From Pelomonas sp047654785 (GTDB taxonomy: Bacteria; Pseudomonadota; Gammaproteobacteria; Burkholderiales; Burkholderiaceae_C), in the NCBI RefSeq assembly GCF_047654785.1, contig NZ_JASGKQ010000001.1, positions 372,001-436,000 on the forward strand: a stretch of DNA of 64,000 nt, read 5' to 3'. Below are positions 9,089 to 17,700 of this stretch, in pieces. A program made the translations under genes and the position numbers. Every line of letters starts with the position of its first letter. Within the stretch, counting starts at the first letter, position 1. Below the pieces are notes generated by a model that was not told the origin of the DNA, ran no database searches, and saw only the letters and a program-made list of their open reading frames with translations.

Positions 9089-10056
9089 GCTCGCCCATAG
9101 CCCTGAACCTCGATCCCCGCGCGCTCGGCAAGGTGGCCGTGCTGTTCGGCGGCCACAGCGCGGAGCGGCCGGTGTCGCTGATGAGCGGCGCTGGCGTGCT
9201 GGACGCCTTGCAGTCCGTCGGCGTCGACGCCCACGCCTTCGACCCCGCCGGGCGCCCGCTGCAGGCGCTGAAGGACGAGGGCTTCGACCGCGCCTTCATC
9301 GCGCTGCACGGCCGCGGCGGCGAGGACGGCACGCTGCAGGGCGCGCTGGAGTGGCTGGGCATCCCGTACACCGGCTCCGGCGTGACCGCCTCCGGCGTCG
9401 CGATGGACAAGACCATGACCAAGCGCGTCTGGGCCCACGAGGGCCTGCCGACGCCGCAATACCTGGCCCTGTCCCGCGCCGAGCTGACGCGCGAGCGCAT
9501 CCGCGCGATCCCCGACGAACTGGGCCTGCCCGTCATCGTCAAGCCGCCGCACGAGGGCAGCAGCATCGGCATCACCAAGGCGGCGGGCTACTCGGAGATG
9601 CAGGGCGCCGTCGAGCTAGCGCTGGGCTTCGACGACGAGCTGCTGTTCGAGCAGTGCATCGACGGCCCGGAGCTGACCTGCGCGGTGCTGGGCGAGGGCG
9701 CCGCGGCGCTGGCGCTGCCGGTCATCGAGATCCGCGCCGAGGGCCAGAACTACGACTTCGCCAACAAGTATGAGACCGACACGACGCAGTACCTGTTCGG
9801 CACGCTGCCCGCCGCGCTGGAGGCCGAGATCCGCGAGACCGTGCTGCGCGCCTACCGGCTGCTGGGCTGCCGCGGCTGGGGCCGCGCCGACCTGATGCTG
9901 CGCCGGGCCGACATGAAGCCCTTCCTGCTGGAGATGAACACCAGCCCGGGCATGACCTCGCACTCGCTGGTGCCCAAGGCCGCCCAGGCCGCCGGCATCG
10001 CCTACCCGCAGCTGTGCCTGTGGCTGCTGTCGCAAGCGAGGCTGGACCGCCCGTGA
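9085..10056 (+). CDS. ddlB: D-alanine-D-alanine ligase
   Basis: This ATP-grasp enzyme makes the D-Ala-D-Ala dipeptide consumed by MurF. The 323-residue protein carries VLFGGHSAERPVSLMSG, the ATP-grasp stretch PVIVKPPHEGSSIGI, the EMNTSPGMTSHSLVPKAA metal- and substrate-binding segment and GWGRADLML. Its place between murC and ftsQ is the classical ddlB position of the dcw cluster. The start overlaps the murC stop and its own stop overlaps the ftsQ GTG. Confidence 0.95.
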   Translation: MSSPIALNLDPRALGKVAVLFGGHSAERPVSLMSGAGVLDALQSVGVDAHAFDPAGRPLQALKDEGFDRAFIALHGRGGEDGTLQGALEWLGIPYTGSGVTASGVAMDKTMTKRVWAHEGLPTPQYLALSRAELTRERIRAIPDELGLPVIVKPPHEGSSIGITKAAGYSEMQGAVELALGFDDELLFEQCIDGPELTCAVLGEGAAALALPVIEIRAEGQNYDFANKYETDTTQYLFGTLPAALEAEIRETVLRAYRLLGCRGWGRADLMLRRADMKPFLLEMNTSPGMTSHSLVPKAAQAAGIAYPQLCLWLLSQARLDRP

Positions 10057-10883
10057 ACGCCGCCGCCGCCACCGCCGCACTGCCGCCCGACATCCGCCTG
10101 ATGAATGCGGTGTCGGCGCTGCTCGTCGCGGCGCTGCTGGCCGTGGCGGCCTGGGCCGCGGTGCGCTGGGTCGTCGGCCTGCCGGTGTTCACGCTGCGCG
10201 CCATCCAGGTGGAGGGCGACGTCAGCCGCAACAGCGTCGCCTCGCTGCGCGCCAACGCGCTGCCGCGGCTGCACGGCTCCTTCCTCAGCATGAACCTGCA
10301 GGACGGCCGCGCCGCCTTCGAGGCCGTGCCCTGGGTGCGCCACGCGCAGCTGCAGCGCGTGTGGCCCATGCGGCTCAAGGTCAGCCTGGAGGAGCACCGC
10401 GCCGCCGCCTACTGGGAGGCGCGCGCCGACGGCGCCGACGCCGCCACCGAGGCCACGGCCGAGCGCGCGCTGGTCAACAGCTTCGGCGAGGTCTTCCAGG
10501 CCAACCTCGGCGACGTGGAGGACGAGGACCTGCCCGTGCTCGCCGGCCCGCCGCACACCGCGGGCGACATGCTGCGCATGTGGCGTGCGCTGTCGCCGGC
10601 CGCCGAGGCGCTGGGCGAGGAGATCGACCGGCTGGACCTGTCGGGCCGCGGCTCCTGGCGCGCCCGGCTGGGCGGCGGCGCCGTCGTCGAACTGGGCCGC
10701 GGCAGCGAGGCCGACGTGGTCGAGCGCTTCGGCCGCTTCGCGCGCTCCATCACCCGGGTCACGGCGACCTACGACAGCCCGCTGCTGGCCGCCGACCTGC
10801 GCCACGCCGACGGCTACGCGGTCAGGCTGCGCGGCGTGACCACCATCCAAACTCCGGGTAAACCCGCAAATAAGAGACGCTGA
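10053..10883 (+). CDS. ftsQ: Cell division protein FtsQ
   Basis: FtsQ is a bitopic inner-membrane divisome protein that links FtsB/FtsL to the early ring. The 276-residue protein has a short cytoplasmic N-terminus, one transmembrane helix (about residues 18-40, VSALLVAALLAVAAWAAVRW) and then a POTRA domain beginning VFTLRAIQVEGD. The conserved beta-domain stretch VPWVRHAQLQRVWPMRLKV follows. The GTG at 10053 overlaps the ddlB stop; a longer in-frame start at 10014 would lie inside ddlB and is less likely. Confidence 0.92.
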   Translation: MNAAAATAALPPDIRLMNAVSALLVAALLAVAAWAAVRWVVGLPVFTLRAIQVEGDVSRNSVASLRANALPRLHGSFLSMNLQDGRAAFEAVPWVRHAQLQRVWPMRLKVSLEEHRAAAYWEARADGADAATEATAERALVNSFGEVFQANLGDVEDEDLPVLAGPPHTAGDMLRMWRALSPAAEALGEEIDRLDLSGRGSWRARLGGGAVVELGRGSEADVVERFGRFARSITRVTATYDSPLLAADLRHADGYAVRLRGVTTIQTPGKPANKRR

Positions 10884-10891
10884 GGACGGAC

Positions 10892-12121
10892 ATGGCCAAG
10901 GAATACAAGGATTTGGTCGTCGGGCTGGATATTGGCACCGCCAAGATCATGGCGGTCGTGGCCGAGGTTTTGCCGGACGGCGAATTGCGCATCGCCGGCC
11001 TCGGTGTGGCGCCCTCCAACGGCCTGAAGCGCGGCGTCGTGGTGAATATCGACGCCACCGTGCAGTCCATCCAGCAGGCGCTGAAGGAGGCCGAAATGAT
11101 GGCCGACTGCAAGATATCCCGGGTTTACACGGGGATCACCGGCAGCCATATCCGCGGCCAGAACTCGACCGGCATGGTCATCGTGCGCGACAAGGAGGTC
11201 ACGCCGGTGGACGTGACCCGCGTCGTCGAAACCGCCAAGGCCATCAATATCCCCAACGACCAGCGGCTGCTGCTGGTCGAGCCGCAGGAATTCGTCATCG
11301 ACGGCCACGAGGTCAAGGAGCCCATCGGCATGAGCGGCGGGCGGCTGGAGGTCAAGGTCCATATCGTGACCGGCGCCCAGAGCGCCGCCGAAAACATCGT
11401 CAAATGCGTGCGCCGCTGCGGCCTGGAGGTGGACCAGCTGGTTTTGAACCCGAGCGCGTCCAGCCATGCGGCGCTGACCGCCGACGAGCGCGACCTGGGC
11501 GTCGCGCTGGTCGATATCGGCGCCGGCACCACCGACGTGGCGATATTCACCGGCGGCTCCATCCGCCATACCGCCGTCATCCCGATCGCGGGCGACCTGA
11601 TCACCAGCGACATCGCGATGGCGCTGCGCACGCCGACCAAGGATGCCGAGGAAATCAAGGTCGAATACGGCGTCGCCAAGCAGCTGCTGGCCGACCCGTC
11701 CGACCAGGTGGAGGTGCCGGGCCTGGGCGACCGCGGCCCGCGCATGCTGTCCAAGCAGGCGCTGGCCGGCGTCATCGAGCCGCGCGTCGAGGAAATCTTT
11801 TCGCTGGTGCACCAGGTCATCCGCGAGAGCGGGTATGAGGAACTGCTGTCCAGCGGCATCGTGCTGACCGGCGGCTCGGCCGTCATGCCGGGCATGGTGG
11901 AACTCGCCGAGGACATTTTCCTGAAACCTGTCCGGCGCGGCCTCCCCACCTATTCAGGGGGGCTTTCCGACATGGTCGCCAACCCGCGCTCGGCCACCGT
12001 GATGGGCTTGCTGGAGGAGGCCAGGCTGTCGCGCAGCCGGGGTTTCAAGGCCGCGCAGCAGGCCGGCTCCGTGCAAACCCTGCTCGGCCGGGTCAAGGAT
12101 TGGTTCATGGGGAACTTCTGA
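10892..12121 (+). CDS. ftsA: Cell division protein FtsA
   Basis: FtsA is the actin-like ATPase that tethers FtsZ filaments to the membrane. The 409-residue protein has the phosphate-1 loop VGLDIGTAKIMAVV, the SHUTPOT (1C) domain region, the phosphate-2 loop LVDIGAGTTDVAIF and the adenosine motif VLTGGSAVMPGM. The C-terminus VKDWFMGNF looks like the amphipathic membrane-targeting helix. It starts 8 bases after ftsQ and is followed by an 80-base gap before ftsZ. Confidence 0.97.
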   Translation: MAKEYKDLVVGLDIGTAKIMAVVAEVLPDGELRIAGLGVAPSNGLKRGVVVNIDATVQSIQQALKEAEMMADCKISRVYTGITGSHIRGQNSTGMVIVRDKEVTPVDVTRVVETAKAINIPNDQRLLLVEPQEFVIDGHEVKEPIGMSGGRLEVKVHIVTGAQSAAENIVKCVRRCGLEVDQLVLNPSASSHAALTADERDLGVALVDIGAGTTDVAIFTGGSIRHTAVIPIAGDLITSDIAMALRTPTKDAEEIKVEYGVAKQLLADPSDQVEVPGLGDRGPRMLSKQALAGVIEPRVEEIFSLVHQVIRESGYEELLSSGIVLTGGSAVMPGMVELAEDIFLKPVRRGLPTYSGGLSDMVANPRSATVMGLLEEARLSRSRGFKAAQQAGSVQTLLGRVKDWFMGNF

Positions 12122-12201
12122 TCCCTAGAAAATGAGAAAAATTGTTCAACATCTAGTCATTCGTTGCGTGCCCGAGGCACAATTGCAGCAGGAGGTTTGA
12201 T

Positions 12202-13434
12202 ATGCCCATCGAGATGATCGAAGAGTTTGACCAAGGCACCCAAATCAAGGTGATCGGGGTCGGTGGCGGCGGCGGCAATGCGGTCGACCACATGATCGCC
12301 CAGGGGGTCCAGGGCGTTGAATTCATCTGCGCCAATACCGATGCGCAGGCCCTCAACCGGTCCCGGGCGGACCAGTTGCTGCAACTGGGCTCCACCGGCC
12401 TGGGTGCCGGCGCCAAACCTGAAATGGGCAAGGCGGCCGCCGAGGAGGCCGAGGCGCGCATCCGCGAATCCATCGCGGGTGCCAATATGCTGTTCATCAC
12501 CGCGGGCATGGGCGGCGGCACCGGCACGGGCGCCGCGCCGGTGATTGCGCGCGTCGCCAAGGAAATGGGCATCCTGACCGTCGGCGTCGTCACCAAGCCC
12601 TTCGAATTCGAGGGCGGCCGGCGCCTGAAGGCGGCCGACGCCGGCCTGGCCGAGCTGGAAGCCAACGTCGATTCGCTGATCGTCGTGCTGAACGACAAGC
12701 TGCTCGACGTGCTGGGCGACGATGTGACGCAGGATCAGGCCTTCGCGCACGCCAATGACGTGCTGAAGAACGCCGTTGGCGGCATTTCCGACATCATTCA
12801 CATCCCCGGCCTCGTCAACGTCGACTTCGAGGACGTGAAGACGGTGATGAGCGAGCCCGGCAAGGCCATGATGGGCACGGCCCAGGCCACCGGCCCGGAC
12901 CGCGCCGCCAAGGCCGCCGAGGCGGCCGTGGCCTGCCCGCTGCTGGAGGGCATCGACCTGTCCGGCGCGCGCGGCGTGCTGGTGCTGATCGCCGCCGCCC
13001 GCGCGAACTTCAAGCTCAGCGAGTCGCGCAACGCGATGAACGCCATCAAGCGCTATGCGTCCGAGGAAGCGCACGTCATCTTCGGCACCGCCTACGACGA
13101 GTCGCTGGGCGACGCGCTGCGCGTGACCGTCATCGCCACCGGCCTGACCGCCGGCCGCGCCCGCCAGCAGGCGCCGCTGCAGGTGGTGCAGACCAGCCAG
13201 GTCGTGCGCAACGGCACCGACGGCATGCCGGTGCTGACGCAGGCGGTGGCCATGGCCGCGCCGGCGGCGCAGGCCAACGTCGGCCTGGGCCTGGGCGATT
13301 TCGCCAACGCCAACGTGCCCAGCGTGTGGCGCCACGGCCGCTCGGGCAGCGCGGCCGCCAAGGTCGAGGCGCTGTCGTCCAACGGCATGGACGAGATCGA
13401 GATCCCGGCCTTCCTGCGCAAGCAGGCGGACTGA
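12202..13434 (+). CDS. ftsZ: Cell division GTPase FtsZ
   Basis: FtsZ is the tubulin-like GTPase that forms the division ring. The 410-residue protein has the nucleotide loop GVGGGGGNAVDHMI, the tubulin signature GGGTGTGAAPVIA, the T7-loop region and the C-terminal conserved peptide DEIEIPAFLRKQ, which binds FtsA and ZipA. An AGGAGGT ribosome-binding site sits just before the ATG. The 80-base leader after ftsA is more AT-rich than its surroundings and could hold a dedicated promoter. A terminator follows directly. Confidence 0.98.
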   Translation: MPIEMIEEFDQGTQIKVIGVGGGGGNAVDHMIAQGVQGVEFICANTDAQALNRSRADQLLQLGSTGLGAGAKPEMGKAAAEEAEARIRESIAGANMLFITAGMGGGTGTGAAPVIARVAKEMGILTVGVVTKPFEFEGGRRLKAADAGLAELEANVDSLIVVLNDKLLDVLGDDVTQDQAFAHANDVLKNAVGGISDIIHIPGLVNVDFEDVKTVMSEPGKAMMGTAQATGPDRAAKAAEAAVACPLLEGIDLSGARGVLVLIAAARANFKLSESRNAMNAIKRYASEEAHVIFGTAYDESLGDALRVTVIATGLTAGRARQQAPLQVVQTSQVVRNGTDGMPVLTQAVAMAAPAAQANVGLGLGDFANANVPSVWRHGRSGSAAAKVEALSSNGMDEIEIPAFLRKQAD

Positions 13435-13464
13435 CCGCGCACCCGGCCATCGCCTCCTGGAGAA

Positions 13465-13495
13465 GGGCGGGCCCGCAAGGGCCCGCCTTTTTCTT
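13465..13495 (+). terminator. Rho-independent terminator after ftsZ
   Basis: A 9-bp GC-only stem (GGCGGGCCC, loop GCAA, GGGCCCGCC) spans 13466-13487 and is followed at once by TTTTTC. It lies 31 bases after the ftsZ stop and marks the end of the main dcw transcript. Confidence 0.9.
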
Positions 13496-13590
13496 TGGCG
13501 CGGGCGCCTGCTCCCGGGGCGGGGCGAAGGGCCGCCACACCCCTGTGGCATGCTCGCGCTCCATGCCGACGATCGCCGCCCCCGTGCCCC

Positions 13591-15555
13591 ATGCCTGACT
13601 GGGGCTTGCTGCTGCGCCGCTGGCTGCTGCTGCTCGCGCTGGCCCCGGGCCTGGCGGCGCAGGCGCAGCGCCTGCCGCAGCCCAGCGCGCATGTCGGCGG
13701 CGACGAGGCCGCGCCCGTCGAGCTGGCCACCCGCGCCTGGACGCGCGCCCAGCTCGAGGCCTGGTGGACCGCGCTGCGCCGCCATGCGGTGGCCGGCGGC
13801 GACCACCTGGCGGTGCCGGACGAGCTGCTGCCGCCGGCCGGTGCCACTGCGTGGCGGCCGGTGGTGCTGCCCGACGTGCGCGTCCGCCCCGGCGCCGCCG
13901 TCGTCAGCGACGCGCAGGGCTATGAGATGCGCTGGTACCGCGTCCAGGTGCCGGCCGGCAGCGGCGAGGCGCAGGCGCTGTACCTGCCGCGGCTGGCGAC
14001 GCTGTCCGCCGCGGTGCTGGCGCGCACCGGGCAGGGCTGGCGGCTGCTGCTGGACAACCAGCGCGTCGAGCGCGAGCAGTGGGTGCAGCCGCTGTGGCTG
14101 CCGCTGCCCGGGGTCGGCGAGCCGGGGCTGGAGCTGGTCGTCGCGCTGCCGGTGCCGGTGGACAGCTACCGCGCGGTGTCGCGCCTGTGGGTCGGCCCGC
14201 GCGATGCGCTGGAGAAGCGCTGGCGGTGGCGGGTGCGCATGCAGTCCGGCCTGCCGCAGGCGGCCAGCCTGACGCTGGCGGTGCTGGGCTGCTTCGCGCT
14301 GACGCTGTGGATGCGCCGGCCGGACGAGGGCATCTACGGCCTGTTCGCGCTCGGCGCGGCGGCGTGGATGGTGCGCAGCCTGCACTACTACATGAGCCCG
14401 CCGGCGTCGGCGCCGGCGCAGGACTGGTTCTGGTGGGTCGCGCATGCGTCCATGGGCTGGGTCATGCTGACGGCGCTGCTGTTCGCGCTGCGCTTCGCCC
14501 AGCGCCGCTACCGGCGGCTGGAGCAGGGCCTGATCGCCGGCGTCGTGCTGGTCAGCGTGGCCAGCATGCCGCTGTGGCTGCGCCAGCTCGACCTGGTGGT
14601 GCTGCAGTACGCCGTCACCGCGGCGGTGGCCGGCGTGGGCATCGCCTGGGTGGCCTGGCTGGCCTGGCGCGAGCGCCACTCCGAGCTGCGGCTGATGGCG
14701 CTGGCGCTGGTGGCCGGCGGCCTGGTCGGCGCGCACGACCTGGCGGTGCTGGCCGGCTGGGCCTGGCCGGAGCATGTCTTCCTGATGCCGTTCGCGATGC
14801 TGGCGGTGACGCTGAGCTTCCTGCATGCGGTGCAGCGCCGCTACGTCGGCACCGTGGAGCAGGTGCGGGCCCGGAACAGCCAGCTGCAGGAGAACCTGGA
14901 CGAGCAGGTCTCGGTGCTGCAGGCGCAGAACGCGCAGCTGCGCGAGGCCGAGCGCCAGCAGGCGCTGCTGCTGGAGCGCCAGCGGCTGATGGCCGACATG
15001 CACGACGGCCTGGGCTCGTCGCTGCTGTCGGCGCTGGTGGCGACAGAGCAGGGCAGCATGACGCAGGAGCAGTGCGTGGAGGTGCTGCGCGAATGCGTGG
15101 ACGACCTGCGCCTGGTCATCGACTCGCTGGAGCCGGTGGGGCACGACCTGGTCTCGCTGCTGGCGACCATGCGCTACCGCCTCGGCAAGCGGCTGCAGGC
15201 CGGCGGCCTGCGGCTGGAGTGGGACGTGCAGGACCTGCCCACGCTGCCGTGGCTGGAGCCGCCCGACGCGCTGCACGTGCTGCGGCTGATGCAGGAGGCG
15301 CTGAACAACGTGCTCAAGCACGCCCGGGCCAGCCGGGTGCGCCTGGTCACGCGCGACCACGGCCGCTACGTCGAGATCCGCGTCGAGGACGACGGCGCCG
15401 GCTTCGACCTGCAGTCCATCCAGCACGGCCGCGGGCTGAAGAGCCAGATCCGGCGCGCCCAGCGGCTGGGCGGCAAGCTGCGCATCGACTCCTCGCCCGG
15501 CAATGGCACGCGGCTGTCGCTGCGATTGCCCGTGGAGCGCAAGCCCCCGGCCTGA
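13591..15555 (+). CDS. Orphan sensor histidine kinase, 7TMR-DISM type with HisKA_3 core
   Basis: The 654-residue protein begins with a signal peptide (RRWLLLLALAPGLAAQA). An extracytoplasmic domain to about residue 205, seven hydrophobic helices (about 210-415), a coiled coil rich in Q, E and L, and a NarL/LuxR-type kinase core follow. The phospho-acceptor is His471 in MADMHDGLGSSLLSALVATE. The ATPase N box is EALNNVLKHARAS and the G boxes are EDDGAGFD and HGRGLKSQIRRA. Such kinases phosphorylate a NarL-type regulator, but none is encoded next to it. The start at 13591 gives an intact signal peptide. It sits between the ftsZ terminator and lpxC, an unusual position. Its ligand is unknown. Confidence 0.88.
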   Translation: MPDWGLLLRRWLLLLALAPGLAAQAQRLPQPSAHVGGDEAAPVELATRAWTRAQLEAWWTALRRHAVAGGDHLAVPDELLPPAGATAWRPVVLPDVRVRPGAAVVSDAQGYEMRWYRVQVPAGSGEAQALYLPRLATLSAAVLARTGQGWRLLLDNQRVEREQWVQPLWLPLPGVGEPGLELVVALPVPVDSYRAVSRLWVGPRDALEKRWRWRVRMQSGLPQAASLTLAVLGCFALTLWMRRPDEGIYGLFALGAAAWMVRSLHYYMSPPASAPAQDWFWWVAHASMGWVMLTALLFALRFAQRRYRRLEQGLIAGVVLVSVASMPLWLRQLDLVVLQYAVTAAVAGVGIAWVAWLAWRERHSELRLMALALVAGGLVGAHDLAVLAGWAWPEHVFLMPFAMLAVTLSFLHAVQRRYVGTVEQVRARNSQLQENLDEQVSVLQAQNAQLREAERQQALLLERQRLMADMHDGLGSSLLSALVATEQGSMTQEQCVEVLRECVDDLRLVIDSLEPVGHDLVSLLATMRYRLGKRLQAGGLRLEWDVQDLPTLPWLEPPDALHVLRLMQEALNNVLKHARASRVRLVTRDHGRYVEIRVEDDGAGFDLQSIQHGRGLKSQIRRAQRLGGKLRIDSSPGNGTRLSLRLPVERKPPA

Positions 15556-15561
15556 TGCTGG

Positions 15562-15573
15562 GACAATCCCGGC
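15562..15573 (+). promoter_or_regulatory. Probable -10 element of lpxC, leaderless start
   Basis: GACAAT at 15562-15567 ends six bases before the lpxC ATG, in the context GGACAATCCCGGC. Transcription would begin at or next to the start codon, giving a leaderless mRNA. The same ANAATCCCGSC arrangement precedes plsC and dusB in this window. No convincing -35 box was identified. Confidence 0.45.
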
Positions 15574-16509
15574 ATGGTCAAGCAACGCACCCTGAAGTCG
15601 ATCACCCGCGCCGTCGGCGTGGGCATCCACAGCGGCCAGAAGGTCGAGCTGACGCTGCGCCCGGCGCCGGCCGACACCGGCATCGTCTTCCGCCGCGTGG
15701 ACCTGTGCCCGCCGGTGGACATCCCGGTGGGCGTGACGGCGGTCAGCGACACCCGCATGGCCACCACCATCAGCCCCGGCGGCGACCCCGGCGCGCCCAA
15801 GGTGCAGACCATCGAGCACCTGCTGTCCGCCTGCGCCGGCCTGGGGCTGGACAACCTCTACATCGACATCAACGCCGACGAGGTGCCCGTGCTGGACGGC
15901 TCGGCCGCGAGCTTCGTGTTCCTGCTGCAGTCCGCCGGCATCGCGCTGCAGGACGCGCCCAAGCGCTTCCTGAAGGTGAAGAAGCCGGTGGAGGTGCGCC
16001 AGGGCGAGGGCAAGAAGCTGATGTGGGCACGGCTCGAGCCGCACCACGGCTACACGCTGAGCTTCGAGATCGAGTTCGACAACCCGGCCGTGGCGGCCAC
16101 CGGCAGCCGCTTCGTGTTCGACATGGGCTCGGGCGCGTACAAGAAGGAGATCGCCCGCGCGCGCACCTTCGGCATGACGGCCGACATCGACCTGATGCGC
16201 TCACGCGGCCTGACGCTGGGTGGCTCGATGGACAACGCCATCGTCGTGGACGACTACAAGGTGCTGAACGCCGACGGCCTGCGCTACGACGACGAGTTCG
16301 TCAAGCACAAGATCCTGGACGCGATCGGCGACATGCAGGTGGCCGGCATGCCGCTGCTGGCCGCGTACACCTCCTTCAAGGGCGGCCACGCGCTGAACAA
16401 CAAGCTGCTGCGCGCGCTGCTGGCGGACGAGGACGCCTACGAGGTCGTCACCTTCGCCGACGAGCGCGCGGCGCCCAAGGGCTTCGCGGAGCTGGCGCCG
16501 GCGTGGTGA
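15574..16509 (+). CDS. lpxC: UDP-3-O-acyl-N-acetylglucosamine deacetylase LpxC
   Basis: LpxC is the zinc deacetylase that commits UDP-3-O-acyl-GlcNAc to lipid A synthesis. The 311-residue protein has the family N-terminus KQRTLKSITRAVGVGIHSG and the zinc ligand histidine in QTIEHLLSACAG. The HKILDAIGDM segment supplies the second zinc His/Asp pair, and GGHALNNKLLRALL carries the catalytic histidine. It is commonly found just after ftsZ; here a histidine kinase gene intervenes. Its stop overlaps the next gene's GTG. Confidence 0.97.
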   Translation: MVKQRTLKSITRAVGVGIHSGQKVELTLRPAPADTGIVFRRVDLCPPVDIPVGVTAVSDTRMATTISPGGDPGAPKVQTIEHLLSACAGLGLDNLYIDINADEVPVLDGSAASFVFLLQSAGIALQDAPKRFLKVKKPVEVRQGEGKKLMWARLEPHHGYTLSFEIEFDNPAVAATGSRFVFDMGSGAYKKEIARARTFGMTADIDLMRSRGLTLGGSMDNAIVVDDYKVLNADGLRYDDEFVKHKILDAIGDMQVAGMPLLAAYTSFKGGHALNNKLLRALLADEDAYEVVTFADERAAPKGFAELAPAW

Positions 16510-17042
16510 GCGCGACGCAGGTCAACAAGCTGGGCGAGCGGCTGCGCGGCGAGCCGATCACCCCGGACGACCTGCTGCTGCTGGATGACTACCGTCGGCA
16601 ATTCGCGGCCGCCAGCGCCGAGGTGGAGCGGGTGCTGCGGGAGGAGTTCCACCAGCAGCCCGCCACGCGCGAGGCCAAATCGACGCCTGCGATCTGCGCC
16701 AAACTCAGGCGCGAGCGCGGTTCGCGCCTGGCGTCCATGCAGGACATCGCCGGGTGTCGGGTCGTGGTGGCGGACCGGCAGGCGCAGCGGTCGCTCGCCC
16801 GGGCCTTGGCCCTGCGGTTCGCTGGTCACCGGCACGGCGAGGGCGATGCCGCGCTGCTGCAATGGATGGAGGCTCTCTCGGAGGCCGTCGATCGGGTCGA
16901 GCGCGGGTTGGACGGCGAGGCGGTACCGCCCCCGGCCGAGGTGCCCATGTTGCCGGCCGGCCCCGGCATCACGCCGGACCGTGACAACCTGGCCCGCTTG
17001 CTGAAGGCGCTCGTGACGGCCATGCCCGTTCTTGGAGAGTGA
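16506..17042 (+). CDS. Shortened RelA/SpoT-like protein, catalytic half missing
   Basis: The first half of this 178-residue protein resembles the alarmone synthetase domain. KSTPAICAKLRRERGSRLAS is followed by MQDIAGCRVVVADRQAQRS, matching the K..SI..KL.R and D(I/L)AG.RVV segments of RelA/SpoT-domain proteins. The later parts of that domain, a YRAVH-like motif and the catalytic E.Q.RT motif, are absent in all three + frames of this stretch. The remainder (LLQWMEALSEAVDRVERG) looks like a C-terminal helix. It is probably a degenerate or internally deleted small alarmone synthetase without (p)ppGpp synthesis, or a repurposed binding domain. The GTG start overlaps the lpxC stop; no strong ribosome-binding site is visible. 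Confidence 0.6.
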   Translation: MSATQVNKLGERLRGEPITPDDLLLLDDYRRQFAAASAEVERVLREEFHQQPATREAKSTPAICAKLRRERGSRLASMQDIAGCRVVVADRQAQRSLARALALRFAGHRHGEGDAALLQWMEALSEAVDRVERGLDGEAVPPPAEVPMLPAGPGITPDRDNLARLLKALVTAMPVLGE

Positions 17043-17044
17043 CG

Positions 17045-17266
17045 ATGATTTATCTGATGGATTTCGACCCGAAGCACCGGCGCCTGCACCGCATGAAGGT
17101 CTTTGACGACCTGCAGCGCCCGCTTGCGCAGGACGAGCGGCTGCAGCTGGAACTGCGCCACCTGCAAGCGGGTGAGCAGCGGGAGGTCGTGCTGCTGGCG
17201 GCTGCCGACGAGGCCACCCTGCGCCACACGCACGCGCGGTACTTCGCCACGGTGGCGGCGTCCTGA
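17045..17266 (+). CDS. Small conserved-looking protein of unknown function
   Basis: This 73-residue soluble protein (MIYLMDFDPKHRRLHRMKVF and on) starts two bases after the RelA/SpoT-like gene, with GGAG about 8 bases before its ATG. It ends in an overlap with the next gene (TGATG). It has no signal peptide or membrane helix and is rich in Leu, Arg, His and Glu. I recognise no family. Tight coupling suggests it acts with, or is a relic partner of, the RelA/SpoT-like protein. Confidence 0.7.
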   Translation: MIYLMDFDPKHRRLHRMKVFDDLQRPLAQDERLQLELRHLQAGEQREVVLLAAADEATLRHTHARYFATVAAS

Positions 17267-17451
17267 TGCTGATCGCCCGCCTCGTCGTCGGCCTGCTGCT
17301 GTTCTCGGCCGTCGTCTGCTTCGCGCTCGCCATCGCCACCGGCCAGCCGCGCTGGCGGCGGCTGGGCCTGGTCATCATCAAATGGACGCTGATCGCCGGC
17401 CTGGCGTTCTTCGGCGTGCTGATCCTGGAGCGGCTGGCGCTGATGTTGTGA
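17266..17451 (+). CDS. Small two-helix membrane protein, unknown function
   Basis: The 61-residue protein is almost entirely two hydrophobic helices (LIARLVVGLLLFSAVVCFAL and VIIKWTLIAGLAFFGVLIL) joined by a short basic loop (QPRWRRLG). Its ATG overlaps the preceding stop codon and it is the last gene before a strong terminator at 17656, so it closes the lpxC operon. No family is recognised. Confidence 0.7.
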   Translation: MLIARLVVGLLLFSAVVCFALAIATGQPRWRRLGLVIIKWTLIAGLAFFGVLILERLALML

Positions 17452-17655
17452 CGCCGTTCACGGCCGGCGGGCGCCCCCTTGGCTTGCGGGGATGCGGACG
17501 CGGCCCGGGATGCCCAGAATGCGCCCACGGTCACCGGGCGCCTTGCGCGCGGCGGCCCAGCCCGGAGAGAACAACCACCGGGTGCCACGCGCGGAGATGG
17601 CCGGGGGGCCGGGGACGCGCCGTGGATTGGAAGAGAGCTCGTTCGAACCGAACTT

Positions 17656-17685
17656 GGGCCGCCCCTGAGGGGCGGCCCTTTTTTT
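17656..17685 (+). terminator. Rho-independent terminator of the lpxC operon
   Basis: A 10-bp stem (GGGCCGCCCC, loop TGA, GGGGCGGCCC) spanning 17656-17678 is followed by seven T residues. It faces the end of the - strand carboxypeptidase gene at 17701. The 200 bases before it (17452-17655) are GC-rich and show no gene that I can support. Confidence 0.9.
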
Positions 17686-17700
17686 GCGCACTGCCGGTTG

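Noticed and set aside
12122..12201. A dedicated ftsZ promoter in the ftsA-ftsZ gap
   Set aside because: The gap is AT-richer and could hold one, but I could not find a -35/-10 pair with acceptable spacing, so it is not listed as a feature.
12157..16047. A nearly 1300-codon open frame on the - strand opposite ftsZ, the kinase and lpxC
   Set aside because: It is antisense to clearly conserved genes, has Gln/His/Arg/Ala-rich low-complexity content typical of high-GC shadow frames and shows no domain.
17630..17660. A GTTCGAACC-like bit resembling a tRNA T-loop before the terminator at 17656
   Set aside because: No acceptor, D or anticodon stem can be folded around it, so there is no tRNA.
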